A DNA stretch of 45,977 nt from Haliea sp. (lineage in GTDB: Bacteria > Pseudomonadota > Gammaproteobacteria > Pseudomonadales > Halieaceae), in contig JADJAL010000034.1 in assembly GCA_016704305.1 (NCBI GenBank), positions 1 through 45,977 of the forward strand. The letters run 5' to 3'. The position numbers and the translations under genes are program-made. This document shows, piece by piece, positions 34,088-42,648 of this stretch. Positions within the stretch are counted from its first letter, which is position 1. Each line of letters begins with the position of its first letter. Below the pieces are notes generated by a model. It was not told the origin of the DNA. It searched no databases and saw only the letters and a list, made by a program, of their open reading frames with translations.

Positions 34088-35071
34088 GTGCTGGGAGTGT
34101 CCATGCGCAACGTCGCGCTGCTGCGGCTGGACCAGGCGGGTGGGCCAGCGCCGGGCAATAAATCCTTCAAGTTGAGCGGCTACATCGCCGAGGCCCGGCG
34201 CCTGGACATTACGCGCCTCGTGTCCTTTGGTGGGGCCTGGTCCAATCACCTGCACGCGCTGGCGGCGACCGGGCATCACCTGGGCCTGGAGACCATCGGT
34301 ATCGTGCGCGGTGAAGTGCGCGGCGCACCGAGCAGCGAACAGTCCGTCGATCAGCGCGGCGTTCGCAATTACGAACACCCTCACGAAGAAAGCGCGATGC
34401 TCCGCGATGCGCGGCGCTGGGGCATGCAACTGCTGCATGTCAGCCGCGACGAGTATCGACAGCGTAATGACGCGGACTACCAGCGCCAGATCGCGGCCCG
34501 TTTCGCGCCCTGCGTGCTGATTCCAGAAGGCGGTGCGTCCGCGCTGGGTGCGCAGGGCTGCAGCGCCATCGCCGCGATGCTTCGGCGCAAGGCGCACTGG
34601 GCGCGAACCATCGTGCTGCCGATCGGCACGGGCACGACGCTGGCCGGGCTGGCGGCGAACCTGGATGACGGGTACGAGCTAATCGGCGTATCGGCCCTCA
34701 AAGGTGCGACGGATTTGCCCGACCGCATACAGGCACTTATCGCTGAACTCACCGATAGTTGCGGCACGGGATTGAGTCCTGGTTTAAACACCGATCCAAT
34801 TTCCGGTCTGGCCGCGGTCAACCACGCCCGCTGGCGAATCCTGCACGATCATCACTGCGGCGGCTTTGCCCGTGTGAGTACACCTCTGCGCGAATTCATG
34901 CTGGCGTTCGAGGCGGCGCAGGGCATTCGGATAGAGCCGGTGTACACCGGCAAGATGCTGTTTGCACTGCACCAGCTCTATCAGCGGGGCGACTGGGACC
35001 CTGACGTGCCGGTAATCGCAGTGCATACCGGCGGGCTACAGGGCCGTCGTGGTTACGACTGGCTGGGGTAA
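34088..35071 (+). CDS. PLP-dependent ACC deaminase/D-cysteine desulfhydrase-like enzyme
   Basis: This is a 327-residue fold-type II PLP enzyme. GNKSFKLSGYI holds the likely PLP lysine (compare GGNKxRKL), and SFGGAWSNHLHALAATGH is the phosphate/substrate loop. Further segments are LIPEGGASALGAQG and LPIGTGTTLAGLA. Relatives are 1-aminocyclopropane-1-carboxylate deaminase and D-cysteine desulfhydrase; which reaction applies cannot be told. GTG 34088 is the listed start. The frame is open back to about 34028 with family-like sequence (PALHVLGSTPVLG), so the true N-terminus may be longer and use a non-ATG codon. Confidence 0.82.
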   Translation: MLGVSMRNVALLRLDQAGGPAPGNKSFKLSGYIAEARRLDITRLVSFGGAWSNHLHALAATGHHLGLETIGIVRGEVRGAPSSEQSVDQRGVRNYEHPHEESAMLRDARRWGMQLLHVSRDEYRQRNDADYQRQIAARFAPCVLIPEGGASALGAQGCSAIAAMLRRKAHWARTIVLPIGTGTTLAGLAANLDDGYELIGVSALKGATDLPDRIQALIAELTDSCGTGLSPGLNTDPISGLAAVNHARWRILHDHHCGGFARVSTPLREFMLAFEAAQGIRIEPVYTGKMLFALHQLYQRGDWDPDVPVIAVHTGGLQGRRGYDWLG

Positions 35072-35148
35072 TTGCAGCGCGTGCAGTTCAAAATGCGATG
35101 CAGAATATTGCATAGCCGCAAAACCACTGCGATGTCGCCGACGGTGAG

Positions 35149-36171
35149 TTAACGCCGCCGCCAGGAGGCTGGTGATACTCCGTGCCAACGTTTGAACGCG
35201 CGGGTGAAGTTCGCCGCTTCGCGATACCCGAGTATGTCCGCGACATCGGTTATCTTGAGGCGTGCATCCTGCAGCAGGCGCTGCGCATACTCGCGACGCA
35301 ACTCTTCCAGCACGGTCTTGTAGGCGGTGTCCTCGCGCTGCAACTTGCGGATCAGCGTGCGTGGCGTGAGGTGCATCGCCGCCGCCACCTGCTCAAGGGT
35401 GGGCGGGGCGGCTAGCTCGCCAGCGTGCAGCAAGAGGGTATCGAAATGGTTGCTGAGGCGATTGCGCACGGCGACGGCGACGCTGCCGGACTGGTTGCGG
35501 GCGGCGATCTGCTCACGGCATTTGATCACGTTGGCGCGGTACACCGATTCGTCGTAGAGCGGGGAGGGCAGATGCCGCCAGGGCAATGGCACGGCGATGC
35601 TGTTGTCGGGCGCACCGAACACCACCGTGCTGTCGAATCCGGCGAGCAGCGGCGCGATGTCCTCGGGCTGCGGGTGAGAAAAACGGATCAGCACATTCCT
35701 GCCCACGCGGTGCCCGAGGATGGTGGAGAGCAGTTCTTCGACGATCTTGAGCACCACCTCGACCAGCCATTCGCGAAAGCCCGGCTCGGCAGTGGCATCC
35801 GTCACCTGCAGCACATAATGCGTTTCGGTCGCGAAAGTTTGCGCGCTGAAAGCCGTGTTGCGGCTCTCGTGCCACGTCCCCATCACATCCAGCGCCTCGC
35901 CCAACGTGGGCGCACTCAATGCCGCGAAGCCCAGCGGTCCGTGCGTCGCCATATTGAACTGGGTGCCGAGGCGGGCAGTCCAGCCGCGATCCGGCGCGTG
36001 GCGATCGAAATTACGAAAGAGCTGGGCCAGGTCGTGCGCGGCGATGAATTCGCGATCCGCCACAGCACTCTCGGTAATATCACTGCCGCGCAATAGTTCT
36101 GCGGCATCGGCAATACCCGATTGCAGGATCAGGCGGGCGTATACCGCAGACAGTTCGATGGTTCTCGACAT
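35149..36171 (-). CDS. AraC family transcriptional regulator
   Basis: This is a 340-residue protein. The N-terminal ligand domain is of the arabinose-binding-like (PF12625) type (YARLILQSGIADAAELLRGS; THGPLGFAALSAPTLGEALD). The C-terminal double HTH has LEQVAAAMHLTPRTLIRKLQ and ITDVADILGYREAANFTRAF, ending WHGVSPASWRRR. It is divergent from alkB with a 33-bp palindrome between, so it is probably the local alkane or fatty-acid-responsive regulator, comparable to AraC-type regulators beside alkB in other gammaproteobacteria. Confidence 0.9.
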   Translation of the reverse strand: MSRTIELSAVYARLILQSGIADAAELLRGSDITESAVADREFIAAHDLAQLFRNFDRHAPDRGWTARLGTQFNMATHGPLGFAALSAPTLGEALDVMGTWHESRNTAFSAQTFATETHYVLQVTDATAEPGFREWLVEVVLKIVEELLSTILGHRVGRNVLIRFSHPQPEDIAPLLAGFDSTVVFGAPDNSIAVPLPWRHLPSPLYDESVYRANVIKCREQIAARNQSGSVAVAVRNRLSNHFDTLLLHAGELAAPPTLEQVAAAMHLTPRTLIRKLQREDTAYKTVLEELRREYAQRLLQDARLKITDVADILGYREAANFTRAFKRWHGVSPASWRRR

Positions 36172-36202
36172 GGTTAAACGCTAGTACAAACAGAACAAAA
36201 TG

Positions 36203-36235
36203 TCACTAAATGACAATTAAATTGTCTTTTAGTGA
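36203..36235. promoter_or_regulatory. 33-bp near-perfect palindrome between araC-type gene and alkB
   Basis: Left arm 36203-36218 (TCACTAAATGACAATT) and right arm 36220-36235 (AATTGTCTTTTAGTGA) are reverse complements at 15 of 16 positions around a single central A. It is AT-rich in a GC-rich region and lies 65 nt before the alkB ATG and 32 nt from the regulator start. It is the probable operator for the AraC-type protein. Confidence 0.7.
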
Positions 36236-36300
36236 AAAGCCCTGATTTGGCAGTGCGGCGTAAGCTACGCGAAACACCTATCACTGAGGAGGCAATCACC

Positions 36301-37506
36301 ATGAGTACGACCTATGTGCTGGACCATCCCGAGCAGGGACGCATCGAATACACGGACAAGAAGCGCTACCTGTGGATGTCGTCATTGTTCATGCCGTTGT
36401 TGCCGCTGCTCGGCATCGCGCTGTACTTCGCGTTCGACTCACAGTGGCTGCTGGCTACCCCGTTGTTGTTCAGCTACCTCGTTATCCCGTTCCTCGACTG
36501 GGCATTGGGTTCCGACACCAATAACCCGCCGGAAGAGATCGTCCCGCAACTTGAGCAGGACACCTACTACCGCCTGCTGACCTGGTTCACCGTGCCGATG
36601 CACTTCATCGTGCTGATAGCGATCGCCTGGTTTGTCGGCACCGAAATCCTGACCCTCTGGTCGGTGCTCGCACTGGCGCTCACCGCCGGCAGTTACAGCG
36701 GGCTCGGCATCAACACCGCGCATGAGTTGGGGCACAAGAAGCCCGATTTCGAGCGTTGGTTGGCCAAGATCGTGTTGGCAGTGCCCGCTTATGGCCACTT
36801 CTGCATCGAGCACAATCGCGGCCACCATCGCGACGTGGCGACGCCGGACGATCCCGCCAGTTCGCGCATGGGCGAATCCATCTACGCGTTCGTGCTGCGT
36901 GAAATTCCCGGTGCGTTCAAACGGGGTTGGGAAGTCGAGAAAGAGCGACTGGCGCGCCTCGGCAAGAGCGAGTGGAGTATTCACAACGATATCCTGCAGT
37001 CCTACGCCATCAGCGCGGTGTTGCAGGGTGGCCTGATCATAGCCTTCGGCTGGATCATGGTTCCATTCCTCGTCATTCACAACGTCTGGGCCTGGTACCA
37101 GCTCACCAGCGCCAACTACATCGAGCACTACGGGTTGTTGCGGCAGAAGGAAGCCAACGGCCGATACGAGCGCTGCCAGCCGTATCACAGCTGGAATGCC
37201 AACTATGTGTTCAGCAATATCCTGCTGTTTCATCTTGAGCGCCATTCGGACCACCACGTCAACCCGACACGCCGCTACCAGAGCCTGCGCAATTTCGACG
37301 GCATTCCCGAACTGCCCAACGGCTACTACGGCATGTACCTGCTCGCCTATATCCCCTGGCTCTGGTACAAGGTGATGGACAAGCGCGTACTCGCACTGCC
37401 GCACATCAATGGCGACCTGAGCAAGGTCAATATCGAGCCGTCCAGGCGTGAAGAAATCTACGCGAAGTTCGGTAGTGGCCAACAGCACGCTGCGCTCGCG
37501 AGCTAG
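36301..37506 (+). CDS. alkB: Alkane 1-monooxygenase
   Basis: This is a 401-residue membrane diiron hydroxylase starting after SD AGGAGG at ATG 36301. The histidine boxes are present: HELGHK (141-146), EHNRGHHRDVATPDDPASS (from 170) and LERHSDHH (312-319), plus the AlkB-specific NYIEHYGLLR (272-281). Six hydrophobic helices are recognisable. It hydroxylates medium-chain n-alkanes at the terminal carbon, using electrons from rubredoxin encoded 11 nt downstream. An AraC-type regulator is divergent. No rubredoxin reductase is in the window. Confidence 0.96.
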   Translation: MSTTYVLDHPEQGRIEYTDKKRYLWMSSLFMPLLPLLGIALYFAFDSQWLLATPLLFSYLVIPFLDWALGSDTNNPPEEIVPQLEQDTYYRLLTWFTVPMHFIVLIAIAWFVGTEILTLWSVLALALTAGSYSGLGINTAHELGHKKPDFERWLAKIVLAVPAYGHFCIEHNRGHHRDVATPDDPASSRMGESIYAFVLREIPGAFKRGWEVEKERLARLGKSEWSIHNDILQSYAISAVLQGGLIIAFGWIMVPFLVIHNVWAWYQLTSANYIEHYGLLRQKEANGRYERCQPYHSWNANYVFSNILLFHLERHSDHHVNPTRRYQSLRNFDGIPELPNGYYGMYLLAYIPWLWYKVMDKRVLALPHINGDLSKVNIEPSRREEIYAKFGSGQQHAALAS

Positions 37507-37517
37507 GAGACAAGACC

Positions 37518-37685
37518 ATGGGTAAATACCGCTGCCCCGGCTGCGATTACACCTACGATGAGGGCCAGGGGGATATCCACGAAGGGTATCCCGCTGGTAC
37601 CCCCTTCGAGTCGCTGCCCGAAGACTTCACCTGCCCCGATTGCGCCGTGCGTTACAAGGTCGATTTTGAGCCGGTGGACGGATAG
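37518..37685 (+). CDS. rubA: Rubredoxin
   Basis: This is a 55-residue protein that starts MGKYRCPGCDYTYDEGQGD and contains two Cys-x-x-Cys knuckles, CPGC near the start and CPDC near residue 40, with the GTPFESLPEDFTCPDC segment of AlkG2/AlkB-type rubredoxins. It carries electrons from a rubredoxin reductase to AlkB. It lies 11 nt after alkB with SD GGAG, so it is co-transcribed with it. It is short and easily missed. Confidence 0.95.
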   Translation: MGKYRCPGCDYTYDEGQGDIHEGYPAGTPFESLPEDFTCPDCAVRYKVDFEPVDG

Positions 37686-37703
37686 GCCCCGGCCAAAACC
37701 CCG

Positions 37704-38147
37704 TCAGCTGTCATCCGGCAAAACGATACGCATCGGGCGAGTCCCAATCTTTGCCCCGGTGACTTCATCCACCGCCACCGCCTTGATCTCTGTACCCGTT
37801 TCAGCATCCAGGAAGCGGACTAGTTTCCCGCCTCCTCGGTGTTGGCGTCCCCATGCGCCAATGATGAAAAGCACCGGCAGAAAATCCTGCCCGGCCGGGG
37901 TCAAAAGATACTCGTCGCGTGGCGGGTGCTCCGAATAGCGTCGCTTCTCCAGCAATCCCTCCTCCGTTAAAGCAGCCAGCCGCCGGGTCAGGATCGTCGG
38001 TGCAATGCCCAGATTTTTCCGGAACTGGTCAAATCGCGTGAGGCCGGCATGGGCGTCGCGCAGGATCAACAAACTCCACGCATCGCCCGCACATGACAAG
38101 CTCCGTGCGATCGGGCAGGGGTCGTCATAGGTTTTATCGCTGTCCAT
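37704..38147 (-). CDS. HxlR family transcriptional regulator
   Basis: I chose ATG 38147 (MDSDKTYDDPCPIARSLSCA), because the HxlR domain begins there; the longer open frame to 38372 runs into the divergent efflux gene. The 147-residue product has the winged-helix HxlR domain: CPIARSLSCAGDAWSLLIL, FDQFRKNLGIAPTILTRRLA and EEGLLEKRRYSEHPPRDEY, with an extra C-terminal 40 residues. It is divergent from an RND efflux system and probably controls it. It converges on rubredoxin with 18 nt between. Confidence 0.86.
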   Translation of the reverse strand: MDSDKTYDDPCPIARSLSCAGDAWSLLILRDAHAGLTRFDQFRKNLGIAPTILTRRLAALTEEGLLEKRRYSEHPPRDEYLLTPAGQDFLPVLFIIGAWGRQHRGGGKLVRFLDAETGTEIKAVAVDEVTGAKIGTRPMRIVLPDDS

Positions 38148-38175
38148 ACTTATTAGATAGTGACTTGCTTTCGAT

Positions 38176-38207
38176 TCGATAGTATTGTGAGTTTCATATC
38201 GATAGTA
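38176..38207. promoter_or_regulatory. Direct repeat TCGATAGTA in the hxlR-efflux control region
   Basis: TCGATAGTA occurs at 38176-38184 and again at 38199-38207, a spacing of 23 nt, in the AT-rich region between the HxlR and efflux genes. Two turns of spacing on one face suggest a regulator site. The repeat is direct, not inverted. Confidence 0.35.
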
Positions 38208-38302
38208 ACACGCTGAAGCGGAGATTTGAATGCGGCAGAACGATAGGCCGGTTGCCCAAGTGACCGTAGGGTCTAACTTTGGCAAAAGGAGGAGCCGGCG
38301 CG

Positions 38303-39456
38303 ATGATCGGCGCTTTGAAAAATAGACTGGCCACGGCGCGAATGCGGCACACGCTGAGTCCTTTTGATTCACGCGAGCCTGGTCCTCATTGCATCAGGGT
38401 GCAGCAAGCCGCCTGCCCAGGTGGTGCCGGTTACTCCAGTGTTAGTCATGACCGTCGGTGCAGCCAAAACAGCGACTTTTCGGACGCTACCGGGGATAGT
38501 CACGCCTCGCTACGCAGCCAACGTCGGGTTTCAGGTGGCTGGTCGGATACAACAGCGTATGGTCGATGTGGGCAGCAGAGTTCGGCAGGGTCAGCCACTT
38601 GTGATGCTAAATGCCTCTGACTACGCCCAGGGCGTATTAGTGGCGCAGGATCAAATCGGCGCGGCACACGCAGAAATGGAGCAGAGCGTGGCCGATGCCA
38701 GGCGCTTCAAATCGCTGGCCGACCGCGGCCTGATCAGCCAGGCCGAAATGGGATCGCAGCAGGCGCGTGCAGATGCCGCGCAGGCAAGACTGGATCAAGC
38801 CAGTCGCCAGCTTGAACTGGCGCGTAATCGGTTGGCCTACACTAGCTTGGTTGCGCCATTTGACGGCATTGTCACTGCACTCACTGCGGAGGTCGGACAA
38901 GTGTTGGCCGAGGGCATGCCGGTAGTCTCAGTGGCCAGGGATGACACGCTGGAGGTTTCGGTTGAAATCCCCGAGGATATGCGTGTGAATGATGTCGCGC
39001 CCGACAGCACTTTTGACGGGCATTTGACCGGTAAATCACTTATCCCGCTGAAGCTCAAACTGCGAGAAGCCGCGCCCGCGACGACCGCGCCACTCAGAAC
39101 ATTCCGCGCGACATTCACGATACTCAACGCAGAAAGTATCCAGGGCGAGTTGCGCATCGGCCAAAGTGCCGAAGTAACGCTCTCGCAGCCATTGAGCAAT
39201 CGCGGCGCTGTTGAATTGCCGGCGGCACTTGATCAGCAACGGACAAGACGTCGGTGTCTGGTGCGTCGAACTCGATGGAAATACGCTGCGCCGGCAGGTC
39301 GTCACCGTCAAAGCCATGACCAACGATGGCGTTCTGGTTGACGGACTAGAGTCCGGACAACGCGTCGTCATTGCGGGCACCGACAAGCTCAGCAACGCGC
39401 AGCCGGTTCGGCCGATCGAACGCACAGGCACCGGCCACGAGGTCACGAAACCGTGA
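38303..39456 (+). CDS. RND efflux membrane-fusion lipoprotein, frameshifted
   Basis: This is a membrane-fusion protein of about 384 residues read across frames. ATG 38303 has SD AAAGGAGG. A one-base change near 38360-38365 joins MRHTLS to LIHASLVLIASGC, a lipoprotein signal. The core has VGFQVAGRIQQRMVDVGSRV (biotinyl-lipoyl half), a coiled-coil hairpin (AHAEMEQSVADARRFKSLAD) and LAYTSLVAPFDGIVTAL. A second break near 39222-39232 joins ELPAAL to ISNGQDVGVWCVELDGN at the C-terminal domain. It overlaps the RND pump gene by GTGA. It would link the pump to an outer-membrane channel not encoded here. Confidence 0.82.
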
Positions 39457-42400
39457 CAAACGGCTTCAATTTGTCAGCCTGGGCGCTGCAAAACCGCTCA
39501 CTCGTCAAGGTCGCAATAGCCATTTCGCTCTTGGCTGGCCTGCTGGCATTCCAGAAACTGGGGCGGTTGGAAGATCCGAATTTTGAAATTCCGCTGATGA
39601 CCGCTCTCGTCGCCTGGCCGGGAGCAACGCCGGATGAAATCCAGAATCAAATCCTCAACCGGATGGAGCAATCCGTGCAGGAGCTGCCGAACCTGCGTTA
39701 TGTCACCAGCTTTGCCCGGCAAGGCTATGGCGCATTGACCCTGGCCATCGACGGCAGGAATTCAGGAGCCGAACTGCGAGCACTTTGGTACCAGGTGCGC
39801 AAAAAAATTGGCGATATCCGCAACTCGCTGCCCGCAGATATGCAAGGCCCGTTTTTCAACGACGAGTACAACGATGTCTATTCCGCCCTCTATGCGCTGG
39901 AGGCCGAGGGCATCACCCAGGCAGAGCTTGAAGAATTTGCGTCCGGCATCAAGCGCACGCTGCAGCAGGTCAATGGCACCAACAAAGTGAAGATACTGGG
40001 CAAGCAGCGGCAAGTCATTTACGTCGAGGTATCTACCCGTCGCCTGGCTGCCCTGGGCGTTTCGCCGCAAGTCATCTTCAACGCCATTGCTGATCGGAGT
40101 ACGGTCCAGCCTCTTGGGCAAGCCGAGACGGACCAGGATCGTGTCGTGGTGCGCATGGACAGTGCGTTGAATACCCGCAGCGAGGTGGAAGACCTCGACA
40201 TCGCCGTCGGTGGTCATTTGCTGCGTCTGGCCGACCTCGCAGACATACGGTATGGCGATGCCGAACCCGCCGCATTCAAGATTCGCCACAACGGAAAACC
40301 CGTGGTGGTTATCGGCGTCACCCCCGCACCGAATGCCAACCTGATACAGCTGGGCCAGTCGCTGCAGAGCGTCGTGCAGAAGATCAAGGCAGAGTTGCCG
40401 GCGGGTGTGACGCTTTCCCAGTATGTGGACCAACCGGCGCTGGTGAAAGCCTCGGTGTGGGAATTCGAGAAGTCGTTTCTTGAAGCGCTGGTCATTGTGC
40501 TGGCCGTAACCTTTCTCTTTCTGGGCTGGCGCGCGGGACTTGTCGTTGCCGCGTCGGTGCCGTTGGTGCTGGGCATCGTCGCGGTCGTCATGTATATGTT
40601 TGACTGGTCCCTGGACCGAATATCCCTGGGCGCATTGATTATTTCCCTGGGCCTGCTCGTTGACGACGCGATCATCTCGGTGGAAATGATGATGGTGAAG
40701 CTCGAAGAAGGTCTCGATAAATTTAGCGCGGCGAGCTTCGCCTACACGTCCACGGCGTTTCCCATGCTGACTGGTACGCTGGTCACCGTAGCCGGCTTCA
40801 TGCCAGTCGGTTTTGCGAAATCGGTGGCTGGCGAGTACGCCGGCGGAATCTTTTGGATCGTGGGCATTGCCATGATCGCCTCCTGGCTGGTCGCCATCGT
40901 GTTTACCCCCTATCTCGGCGTGCTGCTGTTGCCAAACGACATGAGCAGTCATAAAGGCAACGCTTATCACAGCCCTCTCTACCGGCGATTACGCGTGATC
41001 GTCGAACATTGTGTTCGCCATCGTGGCAAGGTCTTGATTGCAACAATTGCTCTTCTTTTGCTCGCATTGGCAGGAATGAGCCTGGTACAGCAACAATTTT
41101 TCCCCGTGGCCGCGCGAACTGAGCTGCTCGTCGAACTGAGACTTAAAGCAGGGTCGTCCTTTGTGGCGACGGAAGCTGCGGTAAAAAAGCTCGAGAAGCA
41201 TTTGGCGGAAGACGAAGACATCACCCATTTCACCGCCTATGTAGGCGAGGGATCGCCCCGCTTTTACAACTCGCTCGCCCCGGAGCTGCCCAATCCTGGC
41301 TACGCCCAATTCATGATTCAGACGCCTGACCTGGCGGCGAGGGAAGCGGTTCGCGCGCGTTTGCTAAAGCTCTTTAGCGATGAAATTGAATTTCCTGAAC
41401 TCAGGGGCAGGGTGTTGCGTCTTGAATTCGGGCCACCGGTAGGCTTTCCGGTTCAATTCAGGATCACTGGCCCTGACTTGAGCGAGGTGCGGGCGATTGC
41501 CAACGAGGTAAAAACCATTGTCAGTCGCAGCCCTTTGGTGAAGGATACGCAGCTGGATTGGAACGAACAGGTTCGTACGCTGAAGCTGGAAATCGACCAC
41601 GACAAGGCGCGTCTTTTCGGAATCAGCAATGCGGCCATTGCGAGCCAGCTGCAACTTGCTTTACAGGGCATTGCCGCTGGCCAGGTTCGTCGCGGCGAAG
41701 AAACCCTCGATATCATCCTGCGCGGCGTTGCCAATGAGCGGAACAGTCTGTCGCACATCGATGATATTACCGTCGTCAGCATGCATGGGCAGGCCGTTCC
41801 ACTGTCGGCCATCGCCCGCCTCGAACCGGCGTTTGAAGACCCGGTAATCTGGCGGCGGAATCGAACGGTGGTCATGAGCGTCTACAGTGATGTCGCAGAC
41901 GGCGTTCAAGCGCCCTCGGCTACACAAAAAATCCTTCCTGATTTGCAACTGCTGATCGACAGCCTGCCACCTGGCTATGCAATCACCGCAGGCGGAGCCA
42001 TCGAAGATGCAGAACGGTCAAACAATGCCTTGTTTGCCGTTTTCCCGGTCATGATTCTGGTGATGCTGATTTTGCTCATGCTGCAGCTGAGAAATTTCTC
42101 GTTGGTCACGATGGTCTTCCTGACCTTCCCCCTGGGGCTTATCGGCGTGGTGCCTGCGCTATTGGCATTCAATGCCCCATTCGGTTTTGTCGCCTTGCTG
42201 GGCGTAATTGCGCTGGGCGGGATGATCATGCGCAACTCGGTCATACTGGTCGATCAAATCGAGCGCGATATTCTAGCCGGTGTTTTGCCCTGGACAGCGA
42301 TCATCGAGACGACCGTGCGTCGCTCCAGGCCGGTTGCACTCACCGCAGCGGCGGCCATTCTGGCGATGATTCCTCTCACCCGAAGTGCTTTCTGGGGGCC

Positions 42401-42584
42401 TATGGCGATGGCCATCATGGGCGGGCTACTCGTGGCGACTTTTCTCACCCTGCTCTTCGTGCCCGCGCTTTACGCGACCTGGCTCAAGGTTGAGCCGGCC
42501 CCGGAACATCACCACGGCACCCCGTCAGCTGGCGATAGGGCAGACTTGGTCGATGACCTGCCCGTGGCCAGTCGCAGGGAATGA
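39453..42584 (+). CDS. RND family efflux permease
   Basis: This is a 1043-residue, 12-helix RND transporter starting at GTG 39453 in a GTGA overlap with the membrane-fusion gene. Key features are the proton-relay Asp404-Asp405 in SLGLLVDDAIISVEMM, a second-half relay region GGMIMRNSVILVDQIE (Arg in place of the Lys of AcrB), and two large periplasmic loops. The first loop begins FEIPLMTALVAWPGATPDEI. It belongs to the HAE/AcrB-like group. The divergent HxlR protein probably represses it. Substrate unknown; export of solvents or acids would fit the neighbouring catabolism. Confidence 0.92.
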   Translation: MTNGFNLSAWALQNRSLVKVAIAISLLAGLLAFQKLGRLEDPNFEIPLMTALVAWPGATPDEIQNQILNRMEQSVQELPNLRYVTSFARQGYGALTLAIDGRNSGAELRALWYQVRKKIGDIRNSLPADMQGPFFNDEYNDVYSALYALEAEGITQAELEEFASGIKRTLQQVNGTNKVKILGKQRQVIYVEVSTRRLAALGVSPQVIFNAIADRSTVQPLGQAETDQDRVVVRMDSALNTRSEVEDLDIAVGGHLLRLADLADIRYGDAEPAAFKIRHNGKPVVVIGVTPAPNANLIQLGQSLQSVVQKIKAELPAGVTLSQYVDQPALVKASVWEFEKSFLEALVIVLAVTFLFLGWRAGLVVAASVPLVLGIVAVVMYMFDWSLDRISLGALIISLGLLVDDAIISVEMMMVKLEEGLDKFSAASFAYTSTAFPMLTGTLVTVAGFMPVGFAKSVAGEYAGGIFWIVGIAMIASWLVAIVFTPYLGVLLLPNDMSSHKGNAYHSPLYRRLRVIVEHCVRHRGKVLIATIALLLLALAGMSLVQQQFFPVAARTELLVELRLKAGSSFVATEAAVKKLEKHLAEDEDITHFTAYVGEGSPRFYNSLAPELPNPGYAQFMIQTPDLAAREAVRARLLKLFSDEIEFPELRGRVLRLEFGPPVGFPVQFRITGPDLSEVRAIANEVKTIVSRSPLVKDTQLDWNEQVRTLKLEIDHDKARLFGISNAAIASQLQLALQGIAAGQVRRGEETLDIILRGVANERNSLSHIDDITVVSMHGQAVPLSAIARLEPAFEDPVIWRRNRTVVMSVYSDVADGVQAPSATQKILPDLQLLIDSLPPGYAITAGGAIEDAERSNNALFAVFPVMILVMLILLMLQLRNFSLVTMVFLTFPLGLIGVVPALLAFNAPFGFVALLGVIALGGMIMRNSVILVDQIERDILAGVLPWTAIIETTVRRSRPVALTAAAAILAMIPLTRSAFWGPMAMAIMGGLLVATFLTLLFVPALYATWLKVEPAPEHHHGTPSAGDRADLVDDLPVASRRE

Positions 42585-42648
42585 CTGACGTTTTTTGATA
42601 GACAAGTTACGCAGCAATCGCTCGAGTTCTGGCCCAACGCCATCGCCG

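Noticed and set aside
36439..37488. 349-codon minus-strand frame
   Set aside because: It is antisense to alkB, whose histidine boxes are intact.
39762..40970. 402-codon minus-strand frame
   Set aside because: It is antisense to the RND permease; composition is typical of a shadow frame.
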